Source: Holophagaceae bacterium (lineage in GTDB: Bacteria; Acidobacteriota; Holophagae; Holophagales; Holophagaceae). Taken from it: a stretch of DNA of 64,000 nt. A program made the translations under genes and the position numbers. The stretch spans positions 62,001-126,000 of the forward strand of contig JADKKO010000001.1 in NCBI GenBank assembly GCA_016720465.1, written 5' to 3'. The notes beneath the pieces are model-generated. The model was not told the DNA's origin. It ran no database searches and saw only the letters and a program-made list of their open reading frames with translations. Positions 57,334 to 64,000 of the stretch are shown one piece after another (the stretch's first letter is position 1; every line of letters starts with the position of its first letter).

Positions 57334-59013
57334 ATGACGAAGCGTGACCGCACTACCTACCTGCTGCTCTGGGCCATCCTGGGGCTGCTGCCGCTGTTCA
57401 TGCGGCCGATGTGGGAACCCGATGAGGGCCGCTACGCGGAAATTCCCAGGGAAATGCTGGCTTCCGGGGATTGGCTTACGCCAACCCTCAACGGCGTGCT
57501 GTATTTCGAAAAACCGCCGCTGCAATACTGGATTTCCGCGGCATCCATGAAGCTCTTCGGATTGAATGCGGCGGCGGCCCGGCTTCCGCTGGCGCTGGCC
57601 TGGCTGATCCTGATGTGGTGCGCCTGGCGCCTGGCCCGGCGCCTGGGCGCCCGCGGACCCATCTGGGCCCTGGTGATGACCGCCACGGTCCTCCTCACCT
57701 TCGTGTGCGGCCAACTGCTGACGCTGGACGCGCTCTTCTCCTCCTTCATGGTCCTGGGGCTCACTGCCGCGTTGGAGGCGGTGGCGGCCCGGTTTCGCCA
57801 GGAACCCCCGACCGGCTGGACGCTGCTGACCTACATCGCCTTGTCGGCCGCGGTGCTCACCAAGGGGCCCGTCGCGCTGGTGCTGCTGGTCGGGATCTTG
57901 GGATTATCGCTGCCCTTCGCTTGGAGGGATCCGAAGCTTCGAAGAGCGGTGCTGATGATGGGGTTCAACCCCCTCGGCTGGCTGCTCTTCTTCGCCTTGA
58001 CTGCGCCCTGGTTCTACTTCGTCAACCAGGCCAATCCGGGGCATTCGCAATTCTTCTTCATCCATGAGCACTTCACACGGTTCCTCACCCACGAGCACGC
58101 GCGGCAGGGCTCGGACAATCCCTTCCTGGACAAGTTCTACTTCCTGGGAATCCTGGCGGTGGGGATGCTGCCCTGGCTCAGCCACAGCATCGTCGGGCTC
58201 AAGCGGGGCATTGCCTTCGTGCGCCGGAGCACAGGTCCACAGGGCATTGAAGGCGCGTTGAACCGTTGGACCGTCGCGACGATGCTGATGGCGTTCGCCT
58301 GGCCACTATTCTTCTTCAGCGTGTCGGGCTCCAAGCTTCCCCCCTACATCCTGCCGGTGGTGGTGCCGATGCTGGCCCTGGGCTGCACCTTCGAGGAAAA
58401 GGGGGAGGAATTCCGCAGCCTGAAGCGGATCGCCATCGAGCTGTTCGTGCTGGGCGCCATCTTTCTGATCGGCGGATTCGCCTTCGCCAAGGAACTCAAC
58501 CAGGCCCACGGCTGGGTGGCCGGACTGGGCGCCGCGTTCGGGCTGGTGGGGCTGTTTGCCCTGTTCCCCAAGCACCTGACCGCGCCCCGCTGGATGGCCG
58601 CCCTGGGCGGTTGCATGCTCGCGCTGGTCTTCGTGTCGGATAAAGTGGCCAGCGCGGGCAAGGACGCGGCTCCCCTGATCCATCGCGCTCCTTCGAATGC
58701 CCAGTGGATCAGTTTCGGTGTCTACTTCCAGGGCCTTCCCTTCCACACTCATCAGCGTTGCGTGGTGGTGGCGGGCACGGGGGAATTGGGATTCGGCAAA
58801 AGACAGCTGGCCCAGGCCGAGCAGGATCGGTGGTTCATGGAGGATCCCCTGCAACTGGGTGCGGTCGCCCAGCGGATGAGGTCAGAGGATCCATCGCGGC
58901 CGGTGTTGGTCCTGGCCCACCGGGAGGATTGGGGCCGATTGCCCGAGGCGCACAGGGCGGAGTGGCAGGAGCTTGGGCGTAATCCGGGGATGGTGCTGGC
59001 CCGCTTCAAATAG
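57334..59013 (+). CDS. ArnT-like glycosyltransferase (GT83/PMT fold)
   Basis: This is a 559-residue integral membrane protein with about 12 helices and a C-terminal soluble domain from about 420. The first periplasmic loop has WEPDEGRYAEIPREML, the GT-C acidic motif, followed by WLTPTLNGVLYFEKPPLQYW, which closely matches ArnT. ArnT moves 4-amino-arabinose from undecaprenyl phosphate to lipid A; the sugar here is not determined. ATG at 57334 begins the expected TKRDRTTYLLL helix; the frame upstream is unrelated. It lies 81 nt after the decarboxylase gene. Confidence 0.88.
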   Translation: MTKRDRTTYLLLWAILGLLPLFMRPMWEPDEGRYAEIPREMLASGDWLTPTLNGVLYFEKPPLQYWISAASMKLFGLNAAAARLPLALAWLILMWCAWRLARRLGARGPIWALVMTATVLLTFVCGQLLTLDALFSSFMVLGLTAALEAVAARFRQEPPTGWTLLTYIALSAAVLTKGPVALVLLVGILGLSLPFAWRDPKLRRAVLMMGFNPLGWLLFFALTAPWFYFVNQANPGHSQFFFIHEHFTRFLTHEHARQGSDNPFLDKFYFLGILAVGMLPWLSHSIVGLKRGIAFVRRSTGPQGIEGALNRWTVATMLMAFAWPLFFFSVSGSKLPPYILPVVVPMLALGCTFEEKGEEFRSLKRIAIELFVLGAIFLIGGFAFAKELNQAHGWVAGLGAAFGLVGLFALFPKHLTAPRWMAALGGCMLALVFVSDKVASAGKDAAPLIHRAPSNAQWISFGVYFQGLPFHTHQRCVVVAGTGELGFGKRQLAQAEQDRWFMEDPLQLGAVAQRMRSEDPSRPVLVLAHREDWGRLPEAHRAEWQELGRNPGMVLARFK

Positions 59014-59030
59014 GACCCGTCATTCCAGGC

Positions 59031-59345
59031 CTACTTTTCCTTCAAGGCCTTCTTCACGCCCTGGCCGGCTTCCCTGGCGCCTTTCGCGATGTCCTGGCCT
59101 GCTTTTTTCGCGCCCTTGCCGACGGCTTTTCCTGTCTTTTTTGCGGCCTTGCCGATGGAGCTGCCACTTTCTTTCGCCGCCTGGCCGACCTTTTTCCCGC
59201 CTTCCTTGGCGGTCCGTCCGACCTTCTTTCCCGCTTCGGCCAGGTCCTTTCCAGCCTGCTTGAAATCCGATTTGATCTGCTCCTTGGCGCCCTGGGCGGC
59301 GCAGGGCAGCATGGCGAGCAGGGTGCAGATGATGAAGGTGCGCAT
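59031..59345 (-). CDS. Secreted Lys/Ala/Gly-rich repeat protein
   Basis: This is a 104-residue protein with a signal peptide (MRTFIICTLLAMLPCAAQG). The mature part is built of about seven 11-residue-type repeats of the form KKxGxxAKxxG (for example AGKKVGRTAKEG, GKKVGQAAKESG, AAKKTGKAVGKG), very basic and amphipathic, like LEA/apolipoprotein-type helices. ATG at 59343-59345 has GGAGG 4 nt upstream. It is convergent with the ArnT-like gene and divergent from the next. A role in envelope or stress protection is only a guess. Confidence 0.75.
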   Translation of the reverse strand: MRTFIICTLLAMLPCAAQGAKEQIKSDFKQAGKDLAEAGKKVGRTAKEGGKKVGQAAKESGSSIGKAAKKTGKAVGKGAKKAGQDIAKGAREAGQGVKKALKEK

Positions 59346-59409
59346 GGGGCCTCCGCTTCCCATCGAGTATGCGCTTTGCCCGGCGGGGGTGCCGGGTGAC
59401 ACTGGGTGG

Positions 59410-60837
59410 ATGGATGAATTTGATGAATTTTCCGAGCACCGCGAAACGCCGGTTCCGGGACAGCGGATGGGGGAGTGGGTGCGAAAGCACCGCATCGTCA
59501 TCCTGTATGCGATGTTGCTGCTCGCCGTAATGTCCAGCCGGGGCTTGTGGGGGACCGAGGAACTTCGAATCCCGGACCTGATCCATGACCTTCCGGCTTG
59601 GGGAAATCGGCCCCCCCAGGCCTCCGGTGGTCCATCCATCCTGTACCTCTGGCTGATAAAAGCTTCGGCGGGACTGGCCGGACCGCTCGGCAGCGGATCA
59701 ATTTCAAGTTTTCCGACCTGGGCCTTGCGCCTTCCTTCTGTGGTGGGCTCCATCCTGTTTCTTCATTTTTTCCGACGGTGGGCGTCCCGCTTTCTCCAAA
59801 GTGATGTGGCTGGCCTGGCGACGCTGGTGCTCTGTTCCACACCGCTGTGGTTCTGGCAATCGCAGGCCATCCAGGTGGACCTGCTGTATTCCGCCCTGCT
59901 CGCCGGGAGCTGGCTCTGTTGGCTGGCCGGCTATCTTCTGCTGCGCCGGCTCGCCGATGGCACCCAGAATGAGCACCGGCGCTGGTTCGCCTGGTCGCAG
60001 GTCTGGTTCGGCCTCGCCATTCTGCTCAAAGGACCGCAACCGCTTCTTTTTTCGGCGCTGCTGCTTCTCCTCTTCCTAGCCTGGCAAGCTGATTGGAAGG
60101 CCCTGAAAGAAACCCTGATGAATTGGGGGCTGCCCATTCTTTTCATCCAGGGGGTCGTGGGATATGCCTGGAACCTTGTTCCGGTTCCAGACGTTTCCTC
60201 GGTGCTGCACGCCTTTTCAAGGATTCAATCCGGCTGGGTCTACGCTGAATACCTGGCGCGGGACCTGTTCCCATGGGTGCTGCTGCTGCCGGCTCTGATC
60301 CTTTTCCTGAGAGGCAGCGGCGCCCACAAAGCGCCTCTCGTCCGCTTCCTGATGCTCGCGTTCCTGGTTCCATTTTCTACTTGCCTCTGGGGAGATGGGA
60401 CGCGGGGAACCGATCCGCTTTTGGCCTATCCGTTCGTGGCGCTGCTGCTGGCGGGATTGCTCCAGCCCGTCTACGTGGCAGGCGTCAGCGCCACCCGCAT
60501 CCGCCGCATCGGCGCCGTCCTGGCCGCGGCCCTCGGGTTGGCGGCCATCGCTTTTTTCGCGGTGAGCGTGATCCGCCTGGGGGGTGCGGAACTTCAAAGC
60601 GCCATCGCACCCATGCTTGGATCCCTGCGCCTGGCAACGCTGGTGCTGGCCCTGGGGGCGCTTTCCGTGGCCATCCGATGCGCTTCGGGCGAAGGAGAAT
60701 TCCTGGTGCGGGAAACCGCTGCGACCATGTGCGTGGTGTTTTTCATCGTGGGATCGTGGGGGTTCCGCGGTCTGGACTCCAAACTGCATACACCGACCTT
60801 TGCGAACGACCAGGCCAGACCCCAGTCCCTGAAATGA
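59410..60837 (+). CDS. Second ArnT/PMT-like membrane glycosyltransferase
   Basis: This is a 475-residue protein with about ten helices. The first loop has RGLWGTEELRIPDLIHDLPA and, later, GPSILYLWLIKA, the degenerate equivalent of the DEGRYAE...PPLQYW region, so a GT-C fold is probable but the acidic pair is weak (TEEL). GLAILLKGPQPLLFSALLLL matches the conserved LxKGP segment. The start at ATG 59410 (MDEFDEFSEH) is provisional; ATG at 59467 (MGEWVRKH) is also possible. It probably acts with the preceding genes on a lipid-linked sugar. Confidence 0.75.
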   Translation: MDEFDEFSEHRETPVPGQRMGEWVRKHRIVILYAMLLLAVMSSRGLWGTEELRIPDLIHDLPAWGNRPPQASGGPSILYLWLIKASAGLAGPLGSGSISSFPTWALRLPSVVGSILFLHFFRRWASRFLQSDVAGLATLVLCSTPLWFWQSQAIQVDLLYSALLAGSWLCWLAGYLLLRRLADGTQNEHRRWFAWSQVWFGLAILLKGPQPLLFSALLLLLFLAWQADWKALKETLMNWGLPILFIQGVVGYAWNLVPVPDVSSVLHAFSRIQSGWVYAEYLARDLFPWVLLLPALILFLRGSGAHKAPLVRFLMLAFLVPFSTCLWGDGTRGTDPLLAYPFVALLLAGLLQPVYVAGVSATRIRRIGAVLAAALGLAAIAFFAVSVIRLGGAELQSAIAPMLGSLRLATLVLALGALSVAIRCASGEGEFLVRETAATMCVVFFIVGSWGFRGLDSKLHTPTFANDQARPQSLK

Positions 60838-60856
60838 AATCATCGAGAGGTGAACC

Positions 60857-61234
60857 ATGTCCCCCAACTTCAAGGCCATTCCGCTCATTCTGCTGGGGGT
60901 CTTGCTCAATGCCCTGGCCCAGATCTGTTTGAAGAAGGGGCTCCAGGCGGCTGGCGGGCTCCAGGTGGAACTGGGGTCGCTGGTCCGGGTGATGCTGCAG
61001 CCCTGGGTGCTGGCGGGGCTCCTGTGCTACGCCGTAAGCGTGGTGGTGTGGCTGGGGGCGCTCTCCCTGGTGGACGTGAACTATGCCTACCCGTTCCTGG
61101 CGCTTGGTTTCATCGCCAATGCGCTGCTGGCGCGCGCCTTCCTGGCGGAAGTGATCCCGCCCATGCGCTGGGTGGCTCTCGCCATCATTGTGATGGGGGT
61201 GGGGCTGCAGGCCTGGAGCGGCAAGGGGCATTGA
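60857..61234 (+). CDS. ArnE/ArnF-like small multidrug/EamA-type carrier
   Basis: This is a 125-residue protein with four helices of the SMR/EamA fold. The N-terminal IPLILLGVLLNALAQICLKKG matches the ALAQxxLKxG motif of ArnE/EmrE-like flippase subunits, and VDVNYAYPFLALGFIANALL matches helix 3. In the Ara4N pathway ArnE/ArnF flip undecaprenyl-phosphate-Ara4N. A single ORF here could act as a homodimer. It follows the glycosyltransferase by 19 nt. Confidence 0.85.
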   Translation: MSPNFKAIPLILLGVLLNALAQICLKKGLQAAGGLQVELGSLVRVMLQPWVLAGLLCYAVSVVVWLGALSLVDVNYAYPFLALGFIANALLARAFLAEVIPPMRWVALAIIVMGVGLQAWSGKGH

Positions 61235-61303
61235 ATGGTTTTTGCCATGTACATTTAATGTTTTTGTCAGATAGACTGGCTCCTTCACCTCCTAGGAGTT
61301 TTA

Positions 61304-64000
61304 GTGCGTCTTCTGGCCATCTCCACAAACCGGCTTCGCATTTCCGCCCTCGCAACGCTTCTTGCGGGCGCCTCCCTTTGCGCGCAAACCACCGGTTCGC
61401 TGCGGGTGTCCGCCAAGGACGCCAACGGGAAGCCGGCGGCCGGCGCGCGTTTGAGCCTGGTGTCCCTGGACCGGGGCGAAGTCCGGACCCTCGAGACCGA
61501 TGCCGAAGGCGTGGCTGGAACCTCCGGCCTGATCCCCGGCCGCTACCGGCTCAACGGCAAGGAAGTGCTGCTCCGTCCGGATGAACGGGTCTTCATGGCC
61601 GTGCGCATCGGGGACGCGCAGGCCACTGTCGCAGTGGAAGCTTCACCGCTGTTGGCGGAAACCAGCTCGGTGGGGGTGCAGACGCGGTTCACGCAGGCTG
61701 AATTGCAGAGCCTGCCCTTCGCGCCGCACCGCTTCGTGGAGCACAGCTACCTGGCGCCGGGCATCACCCCCAGCGGCAAGCCCGAGCCCGTGGTCTACGG
61801 CTCCATGCTGGACGCCAACGCCTTCCTGGTGGATGGCATGAGCACCAATCTCAGCTCCACCGGCCGCTTCGGCATGAACATGAGCAGCGAAATCCTGGAA
61901 AGCCAGGTCATCACAACCGGCGGCCACAAGGCGGAGGATGGATTCGCGGCCGGAGCCGTGTACAACCAGGTCACCCGGAGCGGCGGCAACGAGTTCCACG
62001 GAGCCCTTTTCGCGAGCCGCATCAACCGCGGGAACAATGCCAGGCCCGAGGCCGGCAAGACCAATTCCCCGGATGAGCGCCCCACGGATGCCTCCGAATT
62101 CGGCTTCTCCTTCAGCGGCCCGCTGCTCAAGGACAAATTGTTCTTCTTCGGGGCCTTCAACCGCCAATTGATGGCCCAGGATTTCGAGAATGTGCAGCCC
62201 ATCGGCACGCCGCCCCATCGGCGGATCCAGTCCGAAGACCGGAGTTACCGCTTTCTCAAGCTCTCCTGGGTCATCAATGAGAACCATCGCCTGGACCTGA
62301 GCTGGTTCGGCGATCCCGTCATCCAATTCAATTTCGACCTGGCCGGGGACAGCTCCGTGAAGGATTTCCAACAGGCCAACCGCACCCGCGGCGGCAACAG
62401 TTTCCTGGCGAAGCACGTCGGGCTGTTGGGCGGAAATCTCGCGTGGGAAAACACCATCGGATTGCACCAGACGGCCTTCCAATGGTCGCCGGCCACGCCC
62501 GAGGCCGGGCCTTTCCGGGGCCAACTGGATGCGGCCGGCGGCGAGTCCTTTGGCCGCAGTCCGGAGGACCGCCTGGAGCGCGTGAAAAACCTGACCGTGA
62601 AGAGCGAACTCACTTGGTACTACGGCGAGCACGTGGTCAAAGGAGGGATCCAGGCCCTGGATTCGGAATTCACACGGGTGTATCTGCGTCCCTCCGGCGG
62701 TCTCTCCTACCTGGATCGTGCCGCCGGAGGCGCAGGTCCCAGCGGAGGGGATCTTGCTGCCATCCGCGCGGGCTTGATCGCCCATGGCGGAAGCGATTAC
62801 GGGTATGCCAGCGCGGACAGCCTGGCGACCCCGAGCCCTGTGTCAGGCCAGCTCGCCGGCGGCCTGGCGAGCTTCCTCTACCGGCGGACCCTCAGCGACT
62901 TGAATGAGTACGGGAATCCGCTCAAATCCAGGACCATCGGCCTCTACTGCCAGGACGACTACCACCTCGACGCATTCTGGACCTTCAACCTGGGTCTGCG
63001 CGTGGACAGGGCCAGCGCCGATGGGGAGGACGGCCGGGAACTCTATAGCCAGACCCTATTCAGTCCGCGCCTGGGATTGTCCTGGACTCCCGACGGCCGC
63101 GGGCAGACCCGTGTGTTCGGCTATTTCGGCCGCATCTTCAGCCCGCCCTCGCCGGGCGCGCTGCGCCCCGCGGGCGCGACGACCGATGGGCCTTCCACCA
63201 CGCAGCAGGTCTGGGTGCCATCCCAGGCGGCCTGGAAGACTTATGCCTCCGCTGGTGTCGTGGTGCCGAAAACACTCGCAGTGCAACCTGGTTTGAAGTC
63301 GCCTTCCACCGATCTGATCCAGGTCGGCGCCCAGCGCGTCCAGAATCTTGGGGCCTTCTTGGGCGAATGGACTTTGGATGCGCTTTACACCCGCAAATCC
63401 ATGAAGGATCTCGTGGACACCTACAACCCTGCCTGGGGCTACCTGGCGCCCTCGGATCTCGGGCAGACGGCTTTCACGCCAGGAGTTCGGATCATCGGCA
63501 ACCTGCCGGGTCTGAAGCGCGATTACAACGGAGTGGACCTGGTGGCCGAGCATGCCTTCCAGGGCGGCCATTGGATGCGGTTCAGCTACACGAATGCGCG
63601 CTTGAATGGCAATTCCGAGGTCGGTAATGTGGCCAGCAGCTCGCCGTCCAATACGGGGTTCGCGCAGATCCCAGGGCTGGCGGAGGATTACCGGCAAGGC
63701 CGGTACGACGGCCCGCTCAACGAGGATGTCCGCCACAACTTCAAGGCCTACGGCCTGGCCAAACTGCCCCGGAATCTTGAGCTTTCGGGCACCTTCAACA
63801 TCCGTTCGGGTCTCCACTATGGGAACCTGGCCAGGATTTCCGGAAACACGGTTTTGGCGCCGGGCGAAATCCGCGGCAACCGGGAGCTGCCCTGGGCCCG
63901 CAGCTTCGACATCACCTTCGCCTGGCATAAGAAAGTCCAGGGCGCGGACCTGCGCCTGGGCCTGGATGTCCTGAATCTCACCAATGCGCAACCCTTGAGC
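61304..64000 (+). CDS. Oar-like TonB-dependent outer-membrane protein, 5' part
   Basis: 899 residues are visible and the frame runs off the window. A signal peptide (ISALATLLAGASLCAQ) is followed by a carboxypeptidase-regulatory-like domain (TGSLRVSAKDANGKPAAGAR, about 30-110). A plug follows with VYGSMLDANAFLVDGMSTN and VITTGGHKAEDGFAAGAVYN, then beta-barrel strands rich in aromatic/Gly alternation (FGFSFSGPLLKDKLFFFGAF). This layout is typical of Oar-like receptors of Acidobacteriota/Myxococcota. The substrate is unknown. GTG at 61304 has AGGAG 5 nt upstream (61294-61298). Confidence 0.9.
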   Translation, partial: MRLLAISTNRLRISALATLLAGASLCAQTTGSLRVSAKDANGKPAAGARLSLVSLDRGEVRTLETDAEGVAGTSGLIPGRYRLNGKEVLLRPDERVFMAVRIGDAQATVAVEASPLLAETSSVGVQTRFTQAELQSLPFAPHRFVEHSYLAPGITPSGKPEPVVYGSMLDANAFLVDGMSTNLSSTGRFGMNMSSEILESQVITTGGHKAEDGFAAGAVYNQVTRSGGNEFHGALFASRINRGNNARPEAGKTNSPDERPTDASEFGFSFSGPLLKDKLFFFGAFNRQLMAQDFENVQPIGTPPHRRIQSEDRSYRFLKLSWVINENHRLDLSWFGDPVIQFNFDLAGDSSVKDFQQANRTRGGNSFLAKHVGLLGGNLAWENTIGLHQTAFQWSPATPEAGPFRGQLDAAGGESFGRSPEDRLERVKNLTVKSELTWYYGEHVVKGGIQALDSEFTRVYLRPSGGLSYLDRAAGGAGPSGGDLAAIRAGLIAHGGSDYGYASADSLATPSPVSGQLAGGLASFLYRRTLSDLNEYGNPLKSRTIGLYCQDDYHLDAFWTFNLGLRVDRASADGEDGRELYSQTLFSPRLGLSWTPDGRGQTRVFGYFGRIFSPPSPGALRPAGATTDGPSTTQQVWVPSQAAWKTYASAGVVVPKTLAVQPGLKSPSTDLIQVGAQRVQNLGAFLGEWTLDALYTRKSMKDLVDTYNPAWGYLAPSDLGQTAFTPGVRIIGNLPGLKRDYNGVDLVAEHAFQGGHWMRFSYTNARLNGNSEVGNVASSSPSNTGFAQIPGLAEDYRQGRYDGPLNEDVRHNFKAYGLAKLPRNLELSGTFNIRSGLHYGNLARISGNTVLAPGEIRGNRELPWARSFDITFAWHKKVQGADLRLGLDVLNLTNAQPLS

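Noticed and set aside
1..64000. Insertion sequences, transposases, toxin-antitoxin pairs, riboswitches or rRNA/tRNA genes
   Set aside because: I looked on both strands and saw no sequence that supports any of these.

Overview
The window reads as chromosomal DNA of a high-GC, Gram-negative, respiring bacterium. I see no plasmid, phage or transposon signature. The gene content fits Acidobacteriota, most likely class Holophagae (Geothrix/Holophaga-like): an Oar-like TonB receptor, bacillithiol-type genes, a Bacteroidetes-style acylated arginine pathway, and a cbb3 oxidase operon joined to a Rieske/cytochrome b module and a seven-heme cytochrome. The taxonomic call is an inference; no rRNA or tRNA gene is present to test it.

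Layout: (1) 1-7144 is mixed housekeeping: an efflux adaptor running off the left edge, a solo E1-alpha-type dehydrogenase, a GNAT, a CCA-adding enzyme, ispF, an FHA-GAF histidine kinase and ruvB. (2) 7380-17051 is arginine biosynthesis: argR divergent from argD-argF'-argB-argE-argH-argG-(P-loop protein)-argC. Most neighbours overlap by 4-11 nt. The carbamoyltransferase is of the N-acyl-ornithine type and carries Ala at the residue that separates acetyl from succinyl specificity. argB is frameshifted at a G run. An uncharacterised P-loop protein sits where an N-acylglutamate synthase gene would be expected. (3) 17048-19627 holds a bactofilin/M23 peptidase pair and a UbiA-type prenyltransferase. 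(4) 19817-32549 is a minus-strand respiratory operon headed by an Rrf2-type regulator: CcoS-like, Rieske, cytochrome b, 7-heme cytochrome c, CcoN, CcoO, small membrane proteins, a flavo-FeS oxidoreductase, CcoG, a small membrane protein and CcoI. No CcoP and no cytochrome c1 are encoded; the 7-heme protein probably stands in for both.

(5) 32781-45694 contains a J-domain/TPR protein, an acyl-CoA ligase, a Xer recombinase, a DUF4388 protein with a response regulator, pdxJ, glmM, folP, ftsH, tilS and a bshB/bshC-like pair. The bshB-like gene has suffered an out-of-frame 103-bp duplication over its start. (6) 45882-54692 is central metabolism: two tandem GAPDH paralogues, a Fis-type protein, pyruvate kinase, cinA, plsY and gpsA. 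(7) 54762-64000 contains a zinc-type MDR dehydrogenase, an envelope-glycosylation locus (ArnA-type decarboxylase, ArnT-like transferase, second glycosyltransferase, ArnE/F-like carrier), a lysine-rich repeat protein and the start of an Oar-like outer-membrane receptor.

Four intergenic regions (7192-7352, 10148-10348, 51245-51427, 55839-56089) carry the same unusual architecture: short-period degenerate tandem repeats arranged as two inverted arms, each site with its own repeat unit. Many gene pairs overlap by ATGA, GTGA or TGATG, so translational coupling is general here, and several starts are GTG or TTG supported by a well-placed Shine-Dalgarno (SD) sequence.
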